Of a stretch of DNA of 35,083 nucleotides, positions 15,637 to 24,021 are shown in pieces. The translations under genes were made by a program, and so were the position numbers. The notes under the pieces were generated by a model. The model was given only the letters and a program-made list of their open reading frames with translations, made no database searches and was not told the DNA's origin. Within the stretch, counting starts at the first letter, position 1; every line of letters begins with the position of its first letter. The DNA comes from Clostridium sp. CAG:590. GTDB lineage: Bacteria; Bacillota; Clostridia; Lachnospirales; Lachnospiraceae. Location: positions 1-35,083 of the forward strand of contig HF987868.1 of the NCBI GenBank assembly GCA_000431135.1, read 5' to 3'.

Positions 15637-17607
15637 ATGCCTAGAAAGAAAAAAGGAAGCTTATCCATCAACAGTGATAATATCTTCCCAATTATTAAAA
15701 AGTGGTTATATTCCGATCACGATATTTTCATTCGTGAGGTAGTATCCAATGCATGCGATGCAGTGACTAAGCTTCGTAAATTAGCTTTAATTGGAGAATA
15801 TGAGGAATCCGACGATAACAAATATCGTATTGATGTTATTGCAAGTCCGAACGACAAGACACTTACCTTTATTGATAACGGTATCGGTATGACTGCAGAA
15901 GAAGTCAATGAATATATTAATCAGATTGCATTTTCCGGTGCATCCGATTTCCTGGAGAAATACAAAGATAAGGCGAACGATGACCAGATCATCGGTCATT
16001 TCGGTCTTGGTTTCTACTCCACTTTCATGGTTGCAGACAAGGTAACGATCAATACTTTATCCTATAAAGAAGACGCAGAACCTGTCTTCTGGGAATGTGA
16101 CGGCGGCACAGAATACACGATGTCTACCGGTGATCGCGATGTTCACGGTACAGAGATCACTCTTTACCTAAATGAGGACAGCTACGAATTTGCGAATGAA
16201 TACCGTGTTAAGGAAGTATTAGAGAAATACTGTTCTTTCATGCCGGAAGAGATTTTCTTCACAAATGCTGACACCGCAAAAGAGACAGCGGATGACACCG
16301 TAGAAGGCGAAAACGCTACGGAAGAGACTGACGCAACCACAACAGAGACTTCTACAGATGATACATCTGCTGATTCAGCAGAGCAGACAGAAGATAAAGA
16401 AGAACCTGCCGAGAAACCAATCAATGATATTCATCCATTATGGACGAAGCATCCAAATGAATGTTCCGATGAAGAATACAAGGAATTTTACCGCAAAGTC
16501 TTCTTAGACTTCAAAGAGCCTTTATTCTGGATTCATTTGAACATGGATTATCCATTTAACTTAAAAGGTATCCTGTACTTCCCTAAATTCAACTCTGAGT
16601 ACGACACATTAGAGGGTACGATCAAATTATATAACAATCAGGTATTCATTGCTGACAACATCAAGGAAGTTATTCCGGAATTCCTATTATTATTAAAGGG
16701 TGTTATCGATTGTCCGGATCTTCCGTTAAATGTATCCCGTAGTGCTTTACAGAATGATGGATTTGTTAAAAAGATTTCTGATTACATTACAAAGAAAGTT
16801 GCAGACAAGCTTTCCGGCATGTTTAAAACAGAGCGCGAGACTTACGAAAGCTACTGGGATGATTTAAGTCCGTTTATCAAATTTGGTTGTCTGAAAGATG
16901 ACAAGTTTGATGACAAAATGAAAGATTATATTCTGTATAAGAATATCGATGGCAAATACCTCACATTATCTGAATACTTAGAAGCCGGCAAAGAGAAATA
17001 CGAGAATACAGTCTTCTACACAGATGACGAGAAAGTACAATCGCAATATATCAACATGTTCAAAGAACAGGGCATTGATGCAGTTGTATTGACGCATAAC
17101 ATTGATACTCCGTTTATTACACATACAGAGCAAAAGAATGAGGGTATCAAGTTTACGCGTATTGACTCCGATATCACCAACACCTTCAAAGAGGATATCC
17201 CGGAGGAAGAGTTAAAAGAGACCACCGACAAGTTATCAGAGATCTTTAAGAAAGCCTTATCGAATGACAAATTGACTGTCAAAGTTGAGAAATTAAAGAA
17301 CGCCGACATTTCTTCCATGATCACGCTTCCGGAAGAGACCAGAAGAATGCAGGATATGATGAAAATGTACAGCATGGGCGGAGCAATGGATCCTTCTATG
17401 TTTGGCGGCGATTCCCAGACACTTGTATTAAATGCAAATAACCATTTAGTTCAATATGTATTGGATAATCCGGAAGGCGAACACACTTCTTTGATCTGTG
17501 AGCAGTTATATGATCTGGCAATGTTAGCACACGCTCCTCTTGACGCAGAGGCAATGACCAAATTCATAGCACGCAGCAACCAGTTATTAAATATTGTTAC
17601 CCAATAA
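15637..17607 (+). CDS. htpG: Hsp90-family chaperone HtpG with acidic linker
   Basis: 656 aa. GHKL ATPase motifs are present: REVVSNACDAVTKLR, FIDNGIGMT and GHFGLGFYS. The middle domain includes LFWIHLNMDYPFNLKGILYFP and LPLNVSRSALQ; the C-terminal dimerisation domain ends the protein. An ATP-dependent chaperone of the cytosol. Residues about 209-262 form an Asp/Glu/Thr/Ala-rich low-complexity stretch exactly at the N-middle junction, where eukaryotic Hsp90 has its charged linker and most bacterial HtpG do not. ATG 15637 is preferred over 15628, being 9 nt from AAGGAG. CIRCE upstream indicates heat-shock repression by HrcA. Confidence 0.97.
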   Translation: MPRKKKGSLSINSDNIFPIIKKWLYSDHDIFIREVVSNACDAVTKLRKLALIGEYEESDDNKYRIDVIASPNDKTLTFIDNGIGMTAEEVNEYINQIAFSGASDFLEKYKDKANDDQIIGHFGLGFYSTFMVADKVTINTLSYKEDAEPVFWECDGGTEYTMSTGDRDVHGTEITLYLNEDSYEFANEYRVKEVLEKYCSFMPEEIFFTNADTAKETADDTVEGENATEETDATTTETSTDDTSADSAEQTEDKEEPAEKPINDIHPLWTKHPNECSDEEYKEFYRKVFLDFKEPLFWIHLNMDYPFNLKGILYFPKFNSEYDTLEGTIKLYNNQVFIADNIKEVIPEFLLLLKGVIDCPDLPLNVSRSALQNDGFVKKISDYITKKVADKLSGMFKTERETYESYWDDLSPFIKFGCLKDDKFDDKMKDYILYKNIDGKYLTLSEYLEAGKEKYENTVFYTDDEKVQSQYINMFKEQGIDAVVLTHNIDTPFITHTEQKNEGIKFTRIDSDITNTFKEDIPEEELKETTDKLSEIFKKALSNDKLTVKVEKLKNADISSMITLPEETRRMQDMMKMYSMGGAMDPSMFGGDSQTLVLNANNHLVQYVLDNPEGEHTSLICEQLYDLAMLAHAPLDAEAMTKFIARSNQLLNIVTQ

Positions 17608-17613
17608 ATAAAA

Positions 17614-17660
17614 GATGCCCTTATACTACTTCATTGCGTCGTAGCATAAGGGCTTTTTAT
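17614..17660 (+). terminator. Terminator of htpG
   Basis: gcccttat (17617-17624) pairs with ataagggc (17646-17653), plus inner ctac/gtag pairs, then five T residues. Starts 7 nt after the htpG stop. Confidence 0.88.
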
Positions 17661-17700
17661 CACATATTGCAAATCAATATAATCCTATAGCCTATAATTT

Positions 17701-18135
17701 CTAAATAATATAATTATCTCCCTTTTCCTGACCCCAATCCAACATATCCTGAAGCGTCACATGATCAATCACGCCTTTGATCGCATCATCCAGCATCGTC
17801 CATAATCGCAGCGTAATACAAGAATCCGCACGCTCACATTGATTGATCTCATCTTCCAAACATGCGACCGGATTCATATTACCTTCCGTAAGGCGCAAGA
17901 TCATTCCGACCGTATATTCTTTGGGTTCCTTCGCCAGCCGGTATCCTCCCTGTGCCCCGCGCAGACTTTTTACATAATTGGCCCGTTTTAACATAGTAAT
18001 AATCTGTTCTAAATATTTTTCAGAGATTCCCTGACGTTCCGAAATCTCCTTCACGCGTATCATTTCTCCGGTATTATTCTGTGCCAGATCAAGCATTAAC
18101 CGTAATGCATATCTTCCCTTAGTTGAAATCTTCAA
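17701..18135 (-). CDS. Rrf2 family transcriptional regulator (IscR-like)
   Basis: 144 aa, TTG start at 18135 with GGAG 9 nt upstream. The N-terminal winged helix begins MKISTKGRYALRLMLDLA, with the recognition region GISEKYLEQIITMLKRA and the wing LRGAQGGYRL. Three cysteines, C92, C100 and C106, sit in ACLEDEINQCERADSC, the place where IscR-type members hold an Fe-S cluster (IscR spacing is 5 and 5; here 7 and 5). It could sense Fe-S status, or cysteine if closer to CymR. No iscS or nifU genes lie beside it, so its target genes are elsewhere. Confidence 0.9.
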   Translation of the reverse strand: MKISTKGRYALRLMLDLAQNNTGEMIRVKEISERQGISEKYLEQIITMLKRANYVKSLRGAQGGYRLAKEPKEYTVGMILRLTEGNMNPVACLEDEINQCERADSCITLRLWTMLDDAIKGVIDHVTLQDMLDWGQEKGDNYII

Positions 18136-18233
18136 TTGATATCTCTCCTTTATCCTTCATTCCGGGGCTGCATTTCCCATTCACACCTGCAAACACCTCG
18201 TACATTCTTATATTATACTCTTTTCCTAGTAAT

Positions 18234-19973
18234 TTAGTCAAGAATATTCAGCAATGTATAATTCCCCGGATACGCAAACCGGAACTGATCAAACACCCTC
18301 TCCATATTTATTATCCCATATCCCCAGACAGAATTCGGATACATATCCTGCGTCTGACGGACTGCTGACTTTCGGAAAAAACTCTGAATCTGTGTTGCAT
18401 AGAAATAACCAAACTCCGGATGTTCAATGTTCCATTGTAAAAATAACGCCATAATTCCCGCACTATGCGCCGCCGCAACCGATGTACCACTCTTTGTTAC
18501 AAACCGGTTTCTCAACCCCGGACCAAACACATTCACTCCCGGTGCCGCCAGATCCGGTTTCACACGGTGTCCCATCACATATCCTCTGCCGGCATTTGCA
18601 TAAATACTTCCATTTAAATGATTATATGCTGTCATTGTCATCACGACAGGTGCATTTCCCGGAACAGTAATCGTATTTTCCGGATTGGCATTTAAAAAGT
18701 AAGTGTCTGTCTGTAAAAACTGCCGAATCGGAAGCCATATATTAAAATTACGCCGTTTTCCTTCATCTGTATACACCTGGAACGTCCATATACCCGGTGT
18801 CGGATTCGTAAGTCTGACAAAGATCAGTTCTTCACCGGTATAGATTTCAACCATCTGATATGCAACATATATCTCCGAACGGGAAAGCGGCAACTGTATA
18901 ACTTCCTCCTGTCCAAACCTCGGCGGAATCCGCTCTAACTGTTCCCCCTGCGGAGAAATAATTCCAAGTGCAAATGTAGTCGGCGGTTTTCCCCATAATT
19001 CAAGCGTCAGGGATTTTTGTTCCTCTCCAACATTTAATTCTACTGTTTCATACTCCTCATTTTCTTCCAGACCGCCCGAATAATGCAACCGCTCACTCCC
19101 CTCATTTCCGGCAGGTGCACTTACCATAATCCCGGCATTTTCAAGAAGAAGGGCTAAATACTGTTCCAAAAATGTATGTCCAAGATGTCCACCATTGCTG
19201 CTTCCTACCCCGATCAATATAGAAACCGGACGATTTCTGCTTTGGGCATATCGATAAAGAAAATCCACTGCATAGATAATGTCCGTTTCTGAATATGCGT
19301 CCTTTTCTTCCGGCACACCAAAAAAGTGCTTTAAATATGGCTTTGCTTTCTTTAATTTTACAACTGCAATCTCCGACTGATCTGCTATTCCCTTAAAATC
19401 ATTTTCCTGATTCTGACCTCCTGCAGCAATTCCTGCTAAAAAGGTTCCATGTCCATTCTCATCTCTTGACGGAACAATTTCGTAAGGTTCCGACCCACCT
19501 AACGCCTGATTGATCTGTGATTTTGTATATACCGCCCCATAATATGCATTAAGGTTTTCATCACTTTTTTCTAATCCATTTATCGTTTGATCCCATATAA
19601 CACCAATTCGAGACTTCCCTGAGCTGTCTAAAAAAAGTGGGTTTTGATAATCTATCCCTGTGTCAATCACTCCAACAATCACATTTTTCCCACCCAAACT
19701 CAAATTGTTTGCATTTTGCACCTTTTTTACACCAATTGCTTCTATATTGGATGAATCCATCTGACCAAATAATTTGGGAATATAAGAATAAGGGGTTCGT
19801 TCCAGCAAAGTGAGATAATCTTCTTTGCGCGGCATGTGCAAAATTGCAATCTTCGAATTGATCACATTCACGCAGCCCGTTCGATAGATCTCCTCTGCTC
19901 CTTCGAACCCCTCTAGAAAGTTAATACTATAATCGGAATAATCATTGCTATAGATCATTTCTTCACATGTCAT
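18234..19973 (-). CDS. Csp-like S8 (subtilisin) peptidase
   Basis: 579 aa. Catalytic triad present: Asp104 in GVIDTGIDY, His175 in ENGHGTFLAG, Ser498 in KSGTSVAAAHSAG; oxyanion Asn290 in SAPAGNEG. Residues about 1-75 look like a prodomain. An insert of about 140 residues between the oxyanion Asn and the Ser matches the jellyroll-bearing layout of clostridial Csp proteases, which activate the cortex lytic enzyme during spore germination. No signal peptide. The substrate is not provable here; many Lachnospiraceae carry several paralogues. The start has no good ribosome binding site of its own: AGGAG lies 22 nt upstream and serves a tiny open frame (19980-19991). Confidence 0.9.
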   Translation of the reverse strand: MTCEEMIYSNDYSDYSINFLEGFEGAEEIYRTGCVNVINSKIAILHMPRKEDYLTLLERTPYSYIPKLFGQMDSSNIEAIGVKKVQNANNLSLGGKNVIVGVIDTGIDYQNPLFLDSSGKSRIGVIWDQTINGLEKSDENLNAYYGAVYTKSQINQALGGSEPYEIVPSRDENGHGTFLAGIAAGGQNQENDFKGIADQSEIAVVKLKKAKPYLKHFFGVPEEKDAYSETDIIYAVDFLYRYAQSRNRPVSILIGVGSSNGGHLGHTFLEQYLALLLENAGIMVSAPAGNEGSERLHYSGGLEENEEYETVELNVGEEQKSLTLELWGKPPTTFALGIISPQGEQLERIPPRFGQEEVIQLPLSRSEIYVAYQMVEIYTGEELIFVRLTNPTPGIWTFQVYTDEGKRRNFNIWLPIRQFLQTDTYFLNANPENTITVPGNAPVVMTMTAYNHLNGSIYANAGRGYVMGHRVKPDLAAPGVNVFGPGLRNRFVTKSGTSVAAAHSAGIMALFLQWNIEHPEFGYFYATQIQSFFRKSAVRQTQDMYPNSVWGYGIINMERVFDQFRFAYPGNYTLLNILD

Positions 19974-19979
19974 AACCGT

Positions 19980-19991
19980 TCACGCCCGCAT
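19980..19991 (-). CDS. Three-codon open frame with ribosome binding site before Csp-like protease
   Basis: On the minus strand AGGAG (19996-20000) is followed 4 nt later by ATG CGG GCG TGA, in the same frame as the protease, whose ATG comes 6 nt after the TGA. It may be a minicistron that couples or throttles protease translation, or the TGA may be a nonsense mutation in a slightly longer N-terminus with re-initiation downstream. The spacing is short but usable. Confidence 0.4.
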   Translation of the reverse strand: MRA

Positions 19992-20032
19992 TGTTCTCCT
20001 CTATACTATTCAGAGAAATCCTGCAACGTTCC

Positions 20033-21412
20033 TTACGCATCCTTTAAAAATGCCTTATATGACTTATATGCCTCATAGACATCGGCTTTACTTGTAATTT
20101 CCCATGGTGCATGCATATTCAACACCGCAACGCCACTGTCAATTACATTCATTCCATATAATGATAAGATGTAAGCAATGGTTCCGCCTCCACCAATATC
20201 TACTTTACCAAGTTCTGCTGTCTGGAATGCAACACCATTGTCATCCATAATCTTACGAAGCTTTCCAATATACTCTGCATTTGCATCGTTCGATCCGGAT
20301 TTACCACGGGCACCTGTAAATTTGTTAAACACAACGCCCCGTCCAAAATATGCTGCATTTTTCTTTTCAAACGCACTTGCAAAGTTTGGATCATAGGCCG
20401 CAGACACATCGGAAGATAACATATAAGATCCTGCCAAACATCTCTTTAATTTCAGTTCTGAATACTGTCCCATTGCATCCATCAATTCAGCTACTGTATT
20501 TTCAAAGAACTTAGACTGCATACCGGTTGCACCGACTGAACCAATCTCTTCCTTATCTACTAACAGGCAACACGCAGTTCGTGTTACTTCTCCCATATCA
20601 AACATTGCCGCTGCGGAAGTATACGCACATACTCTGTCATCCTGACCATATGCCATGATCATAGAAGCATCTAATCCTGCCTCTCTTGCCTTACCCGCCG
20701 GAACGATCTCCAACTCTGCGGATAAGAAATCTTCTTCTTCTATATCATACTTCTTTTTCAGAATTGACAGTACCATCTTCTTAACCGGCTCTTTTTCTTC
20801 CTTGGCTAAAGGTCTGCTGCCAACTAAGATATCTAGCTGTTCACCCTCTACCACTTTGGCAGCCTTCTTATCCATCTGCTCACCTGCAAGATGAATCAAC
20901 AAGTCAGTCACACAGAAGATCGGATCCGTTTCCTCTTCACCGATCACAATATCCACTACTTCTCCATTCTTCTTGGCAACCACACCATGAATTGCAAGCG
21001 GAAGTGTAACCCACTGATATTTCTTAATACCACCATAATAGTGCGTATCTAAATATGCCAGATCTGTATCTTCATAAAGCGGATTCTGCTTGACATCCAT
21101 TCTTGGAGAATCAATATGCGCACCAAGAATATTCAAACCTTCCTCTAACGGTGCGGTACCAATCTGAAACAAAGCAATCGCTTTTTTCATATTAACAGCA
21201 TATAATTTATCACCGGATTTAATCTTCTTGCCGGATTGGATCACATTTTCCAAATCCTGGTATCCTGCTTTTTCTGCCAAATGCACGATATACTTTACAC
21301 ATTCTCTCTCTGTCTTTCCATTATCTAAGAATTTCCGATAATCCTTACATAATTTTTCTAACTCTTTTGTTTCCTTTTTGTCATAATCTTTCCATGCATT
21401 TCTACGTTCCAT
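20033..21412 (-). CDS. M18 family aminopeptidase (second copy)
   Basis: 459 aa. Zinc-binding and catalytic motifs: LGAHIDSPRMDVK, AYGQDDRVCAYTS, LLVDKEEIGSVGATGMQ, and the late LNMHAPWEITSKADVYEAY with the final His. Resembles the aspartyl/lysyl aminopeptidase I branch of M18 found in Clostridia. Cytosolic, without signal peptide. GGAGG lies 10 nt before ATG 21412. The gene is 57 nt downstream of clpX and 59 nt upstream of the Csp-like protease, with no clear terminator in either gap, so the three may form one transcript in which ClpX-derived peptides could feed this peptidase (inference). Confidence 0.94.
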   Translation of the reverse strand: MERRNAWKDYDKKETKELEKLCKDYRKFLDNGKTERECVKYIVHLAEKAGYQDLENVIQSGKKIKSGDKLYAVNMKKAIALFQIGTAPLEEGLNILGAHIDSPRMDVKQNPLYEDTDLAYLDTHYYGGIKKYQWVTLPLAIHGVVAKKNGEVVDIVIGEEETDPIFCVTDLLIHLAGEQMDKKAAKVVEGEQLDILVGSRPLAKEEKEPVKKMVLSILKKKYDIEEEDFLSAELEIVPAGKAREAGLDASMIMAYGQDDRVCAYTSAAAMFDMGEVTRTACCLLVDKEEIGSVGATGMQSKFFENTVAELMDAMGQYSELKLKRCLAGSYMLSSDVSAAYDPNFASAFEKKNAAYFGRGVVFNKFTGARGKSGSNDANAEYIGKLRKIMDDNGVAFQTAELGKVDIGGGGTIAYILSLYGMNVIDSGVAVLNMHAPWEITSKADVYEAYKSYKAFLKDA

Positions 21413-21469
21413 GATATATGTGCCTCCTTAACATATTTATGATGTATAACATTCCCAATCCATTCACTT

Positions 21470-22876
21470 TCATTCTGCATCCAGCGAAGGATTCTCATCT
21501 TCTTCTAATGCCAGTGCTCCGCGCATCTCTAATAATGGTCCACCGGTTCCTTCAATATAATCCTTCGTGATCGTAACCCGTCCGATGTTATCATCTCTCG
21601 GAATCTGATACATGATATCCAGCATAAATTCCTCTATAATCGCCCGAAGTGCTCTGGCTCCTGTATTCTTCTCCAACGCGCGTTTGGCAATTGCGTGGTA
21701 GGCGCTGTCATCAAATCGTAGATCTACACCATCTAATGCCAATAATTTCTTATATTGCTTCAAAATTGCATTCTTTGGCTCTTTCATGATCTGGACTAAC
21801 ATATCCTCATCCAGCCCCTCTAATGTAAAGAGAATCGGCAGTCGTCCTAAGAATTCCGGTATCATACCAAATTCTCTTAAGTCTTCGACTGTGATCTTCG
21901 AAAGAAGATTGCGATCCTTGTCATATTTGTCTTTCAGATCCGCCTGGAATCCAATCGAAGATTTCTTATTTAAGCGCGCTTTAATAATATCCTCTACATC
22001 CGGAAATGCACCTCCACAGATAAATAAAATATTCCGTGTATTCATCGTAGTCAATGGAACCATCGCATTCTTACTGCCGGAGCCAACCGGAACCTCAACT
22101 TCGGCTCCCTCTAATATTTTCAGCAATCCCTGTTGAACCGCTTCTCCACTCACATCTCTTGAATTGGTATTCCGTTTCTTTGCAATCTTGTCGATCTCAT
22201 CAATAAATACAATACCGCGTTCCGCTTTATCTACATCATTATCGGCTGCCGCCAACAGCTTCGACAATACGCTCTCAACATCATCACCGATATATCCCGC
22301 CTCCGTTAATGTGGTTGCATCTGTAATGGCAAGCGGTACATTTAATATACGGGCAATCGTCTTAACAAGATATGTCTTACCGGATCCGGTTGGTCCAACC
22401 ATCAGCATATTGGATTTTTCAATCTCAATATCATCCATAGAATCTGTCAAAACTCTCTTATAATGATTATATACTGCGACAGAAATTACTTTCTTTGCAT
22501 ATTCCTGTCCGATCACATATTCATCTAACTTCGCTTTCATCTCGTGCGGTGCAGGAATGGTACTTAATGTAAGTTCCGGCTGTTCCTGTTCTGCTTCTTT
22601 TTTCTTCTTTTTCTTAACTTTTTGTTTCTTGGGTATATCATCGACCGGTGTAAACTGGTTCATGTTCATATTCGGCAGATTGGAAAAATCCATAAATTGC
22701 ATTCCACCGCTGTTAAAACTGTCAAATGTCTTCTGCATACAATCCTGACAAATATTGATATTGTTTGGAAGATATATCAGTTTGCCTACCTGCGATTCCG
22801 GTCTGCGGCACAGATAACAATATTTTTCATATTCATCATTCTTATTATCATGCACATCTTTGTTGTTATCATCCAT
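21470..22876 (-). CDS. clpX: ClpX-type AAA+ unfoldase with N-terminal zinc finger
   Basis: 468 aa. A four-cysteine zinc-binding domain (C20, C23, C43, C46) is followed by a Met-rich stretch and a Lys run at about 83-93, both unlike the short linker of standard ClpX. The AAA+ core has Walker A GPTGSGKT (161-168), Walker B GIVFIDEIDKIAKK, pore loop GYIGDDVES and the SSIGFQA loop that docks on ClpP. So it should feed proteins to ClpP. No clpP, tig or lon lies beside it, so this may be the main ClpX in a separated locus or a second paralogue. GGAGG precedes ATG 22876 by 8 nt. Confidence 0.93.
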   Translation of the reverse strand: MDDNNKDVHDNKNDEYEKYCYLCRRPESQVGKLIYLPNNINICQDCMQKTFDSFNSGGMQFMDFSNLPNMNMNQFTPVDDIPKKQKVKKKKKKEAEQEQPELTLSTIPAPHEMKAKLDEYVIGQEYAKKVISVAVYNHYKRVLTDSMDDIEIEKSNMLMVGPTGSGKTYLVKTIARILNVPLAITDATTLTEAGYIGDDVESVLSKLLAAADNDVDKAERGIVFIDEIDKIAKKRNTNSRDVSGEAVQQGLLKILEGAEVEVPVGSGSKNAMVPLTTMNTRNILFICGGAFPDVEDIIKARLNKKSSIGFQADLKDKYDKDRNLLSKITVEDLREFGMIPEFLGRLPILFTLEGLDEDMLVQIMKEPKNAILKQYKKLLALDGVDLRFDDSAYHAIAKRALEKNTGARALRAIIEEFMLDIMYQIPRDDNIGRVTITKDYIEGTGGPLLEMRGALALEEDENPSLDAE

Positions 22877-22953
22877 GTATATTACCTCCTGTTAATTCCA
22901 TAACATATACGCATTCATTGTATCAAATTTTGACTAAAAATACTATTGTAAGT

Positions 22954-23655
22954 TTATACCGGGTTTGATCTGAAATATTCGGCCTGAAATTGTTTGGGTG
23001 TCATCCCTACAAACCTTCGAAATTCCCGTTGAAAATGAGAAGGATCGGCATATCCGGTTTCTTCTGCAATCTGTGCAAAGGTGCTTCCCGTATCTTCTTC
23101 CATTTTCCGAAGTGCCGCCTGCAACCGGATCATCCTTGCAAACATTTTTGGACCATATCCATATTCTCTTTTGAACATCTTCTCGATCTGTCTAGTAGTG
23201 TATCCAAGCTCATACGCAATGTTTTCCATAACCGCTTTTCCATCTGTCTCTGTGATCATACGATTCACCTGCTCCAACAATGGGTGTACCCGTTTTGGTA
23301 AAAATACATTTTCCCATTTATCACGAAATACACTTTTTCTTTGTACAAATGTTGGTTCAGCCACAATCTGTTCAAAAAACTGTTGAATTTCCTGCTCATT
23401 TCCCTGTATTTCATATCGGGGATCTATTACCACTCCATAGATCGGGATTACGTTATACTCTTCCACCTGCCATTCAATTGGCTGCACATGAAAAGAAAGC
23501 ACCTTTAATTCTCCCTGTTGCCATGTAAAATGCAGCTTCCCGGACGGAATACAGATTCCCTTTTGCCGTAATATTCCTTCATAATAGTAGATACCCTGCA
23601 TAGAGTCATCCTGTACATATTGCATATCCTTTCCCTGTAAATATACCAATCCCAT
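22954..23655 (-). CDS. AraC-family transcriptional regulator
   Basis: 233 aa. The C-terminal third (about 130-230) is an AraC/XylS double helix-turn-helix: ENIAYELGYTTRQIEKMFKR then FAQIAEETGYADPSHFQREF and the closing VGMTPKQFQAEYF. The N-terminal part is beta-rich and of unrecognised ligand type. ATG 23655 is preceded by AAGGAGG. It is divergent from the ammonium transporter gene, about 160 nt from that promoter; control of the transporter is possible but not shown. Confidence 0.9.
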   Translation of the reverse strand: MGLVYLQGKDMQYVQDDSMQGIYYYEGILRQKGICIPSGKLHFTWQQGELKVLSFHVQPIEWQVEEYNVIPIYGVVIDPRYEIQGNEQEIQQFFEQIVAEPTFVQRKSVFRDKWENVFLPKRVHPLLEQVNRMITETDGKAVMENIAYELGYTTRQIEKMFKREYGYGPKMFARMIRLQAALRKMEEDTGSTFAQIAEETGYADPSHFQREFRRFVGMTPKQFQAEYFRSNPV

Positions 23656-23811
23656 CGTCTGCTCCTCCTTGTATCTACCATCTTCTCCTTGCTATCATAC
23701 ACAGATGTTTCAAACAATGCAATCCTTTTTATATCCTTAACTTCCTTAACACTATACTATCTTCTTTTCCACATATTTTCTATTTTGTCCTAAAAAAATT
23801 AAAAAAAGCTA

Positions 23812-23839
23812 TTGACAAATTAACAATCTTAAGTATAAT
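23812..23839 (+). promoter_or_regulatory. Promoter of ammonium transporter gene
   Basis: TTGACA (23812-23817) and TATAAT (23834-23839), both perfect, with 16 bp spacing. Start near 23846, leaving a leader of about 175 nt before the amt ATG. Confidence 0.88.
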
Positions 23840-23861
23840 AGGAAATTGTTAAGAGCAAAGG

Positions 23862-23893
23862 TGCTTCACACAAGGCGTGAAGTATCTTTTTTT
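23862..23893 (+). terminator. First hairpin and U tract in amt leader
   Basis: An 8-bp stem (23862-23869 with 23877-23884; one G-U) encloses the loop ACAAGGC, and the stem is followed by TC and seven T residues (23887-23893). It looks like an intrinsic terminator only about 15 nt into the transcript. It also resembles the second hairpin, whose loop is AAAGGC, so it may equally be the first recognition hairpin of a two-hairpin regulator site. Confidence 0.6.
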
Positions 23894-23915
23894 ATTTTCA
23901 TAATGAGGAGAAATC

Positions 23916-23947
23916 CCAACAAAGACAAAGGCGTCTTTCCCAGTTGG
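23916..23947 (+). promoter_or_regulatory. Candidate antiterminator hairpin (hexaloop) in amt leader
   Basis: AAAGAC (23921-23926) pairs perfectly with GTCTTT (23933-23938) around the six-base loop AAAGGC. An outer stem CCAAC/GTTGG (23916-23920 with 23943-23947) extends it. The loop has A at 1 and G at 4, as in the hairpins bound by ANTAR-domain antiterminators (EutV, NasR type). Its loop and 3' arm are the same bases that form the 5' arm of the following terminator, so the two folds exclude each other. Confidence 0.6.
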
Positions 23948-24000
23948 AACGAGGGTATTCTAACTTTCGTAACAAGTGGGTGAGGCGCCTTTCATTTTTT
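23927..24000 (+). terminator. Conditional terminator before amt
   Basis: 23927-23937 pairs with 23982-23992 (11 bp, two G-U), with an inner CCCA/TGGG extension and a run of six T residues at 23995-24000. It ends 11 nt before the amt ribosome binding site, so read-through is required for expression. Confidence 0.78.
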
Positions 24001-24021
24001 AATGAGAAGGAGGAATGTCTT

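Noticed and set aside
16182..16424. 80-codon Ser/Val-rich minus-strand frame
   Set aside because: Antisense of the acidic HtpG linker; the composition follows from that low-complexity stretch.
23846..24021. Glutamine riboswitch or other metabolite aptamer in the amt leader
   Set aside because: The leader is fully used by two simple hairpins and a terminator; no junction or conserved aptamer core is seen. Protein-mediated antitermination fits better.
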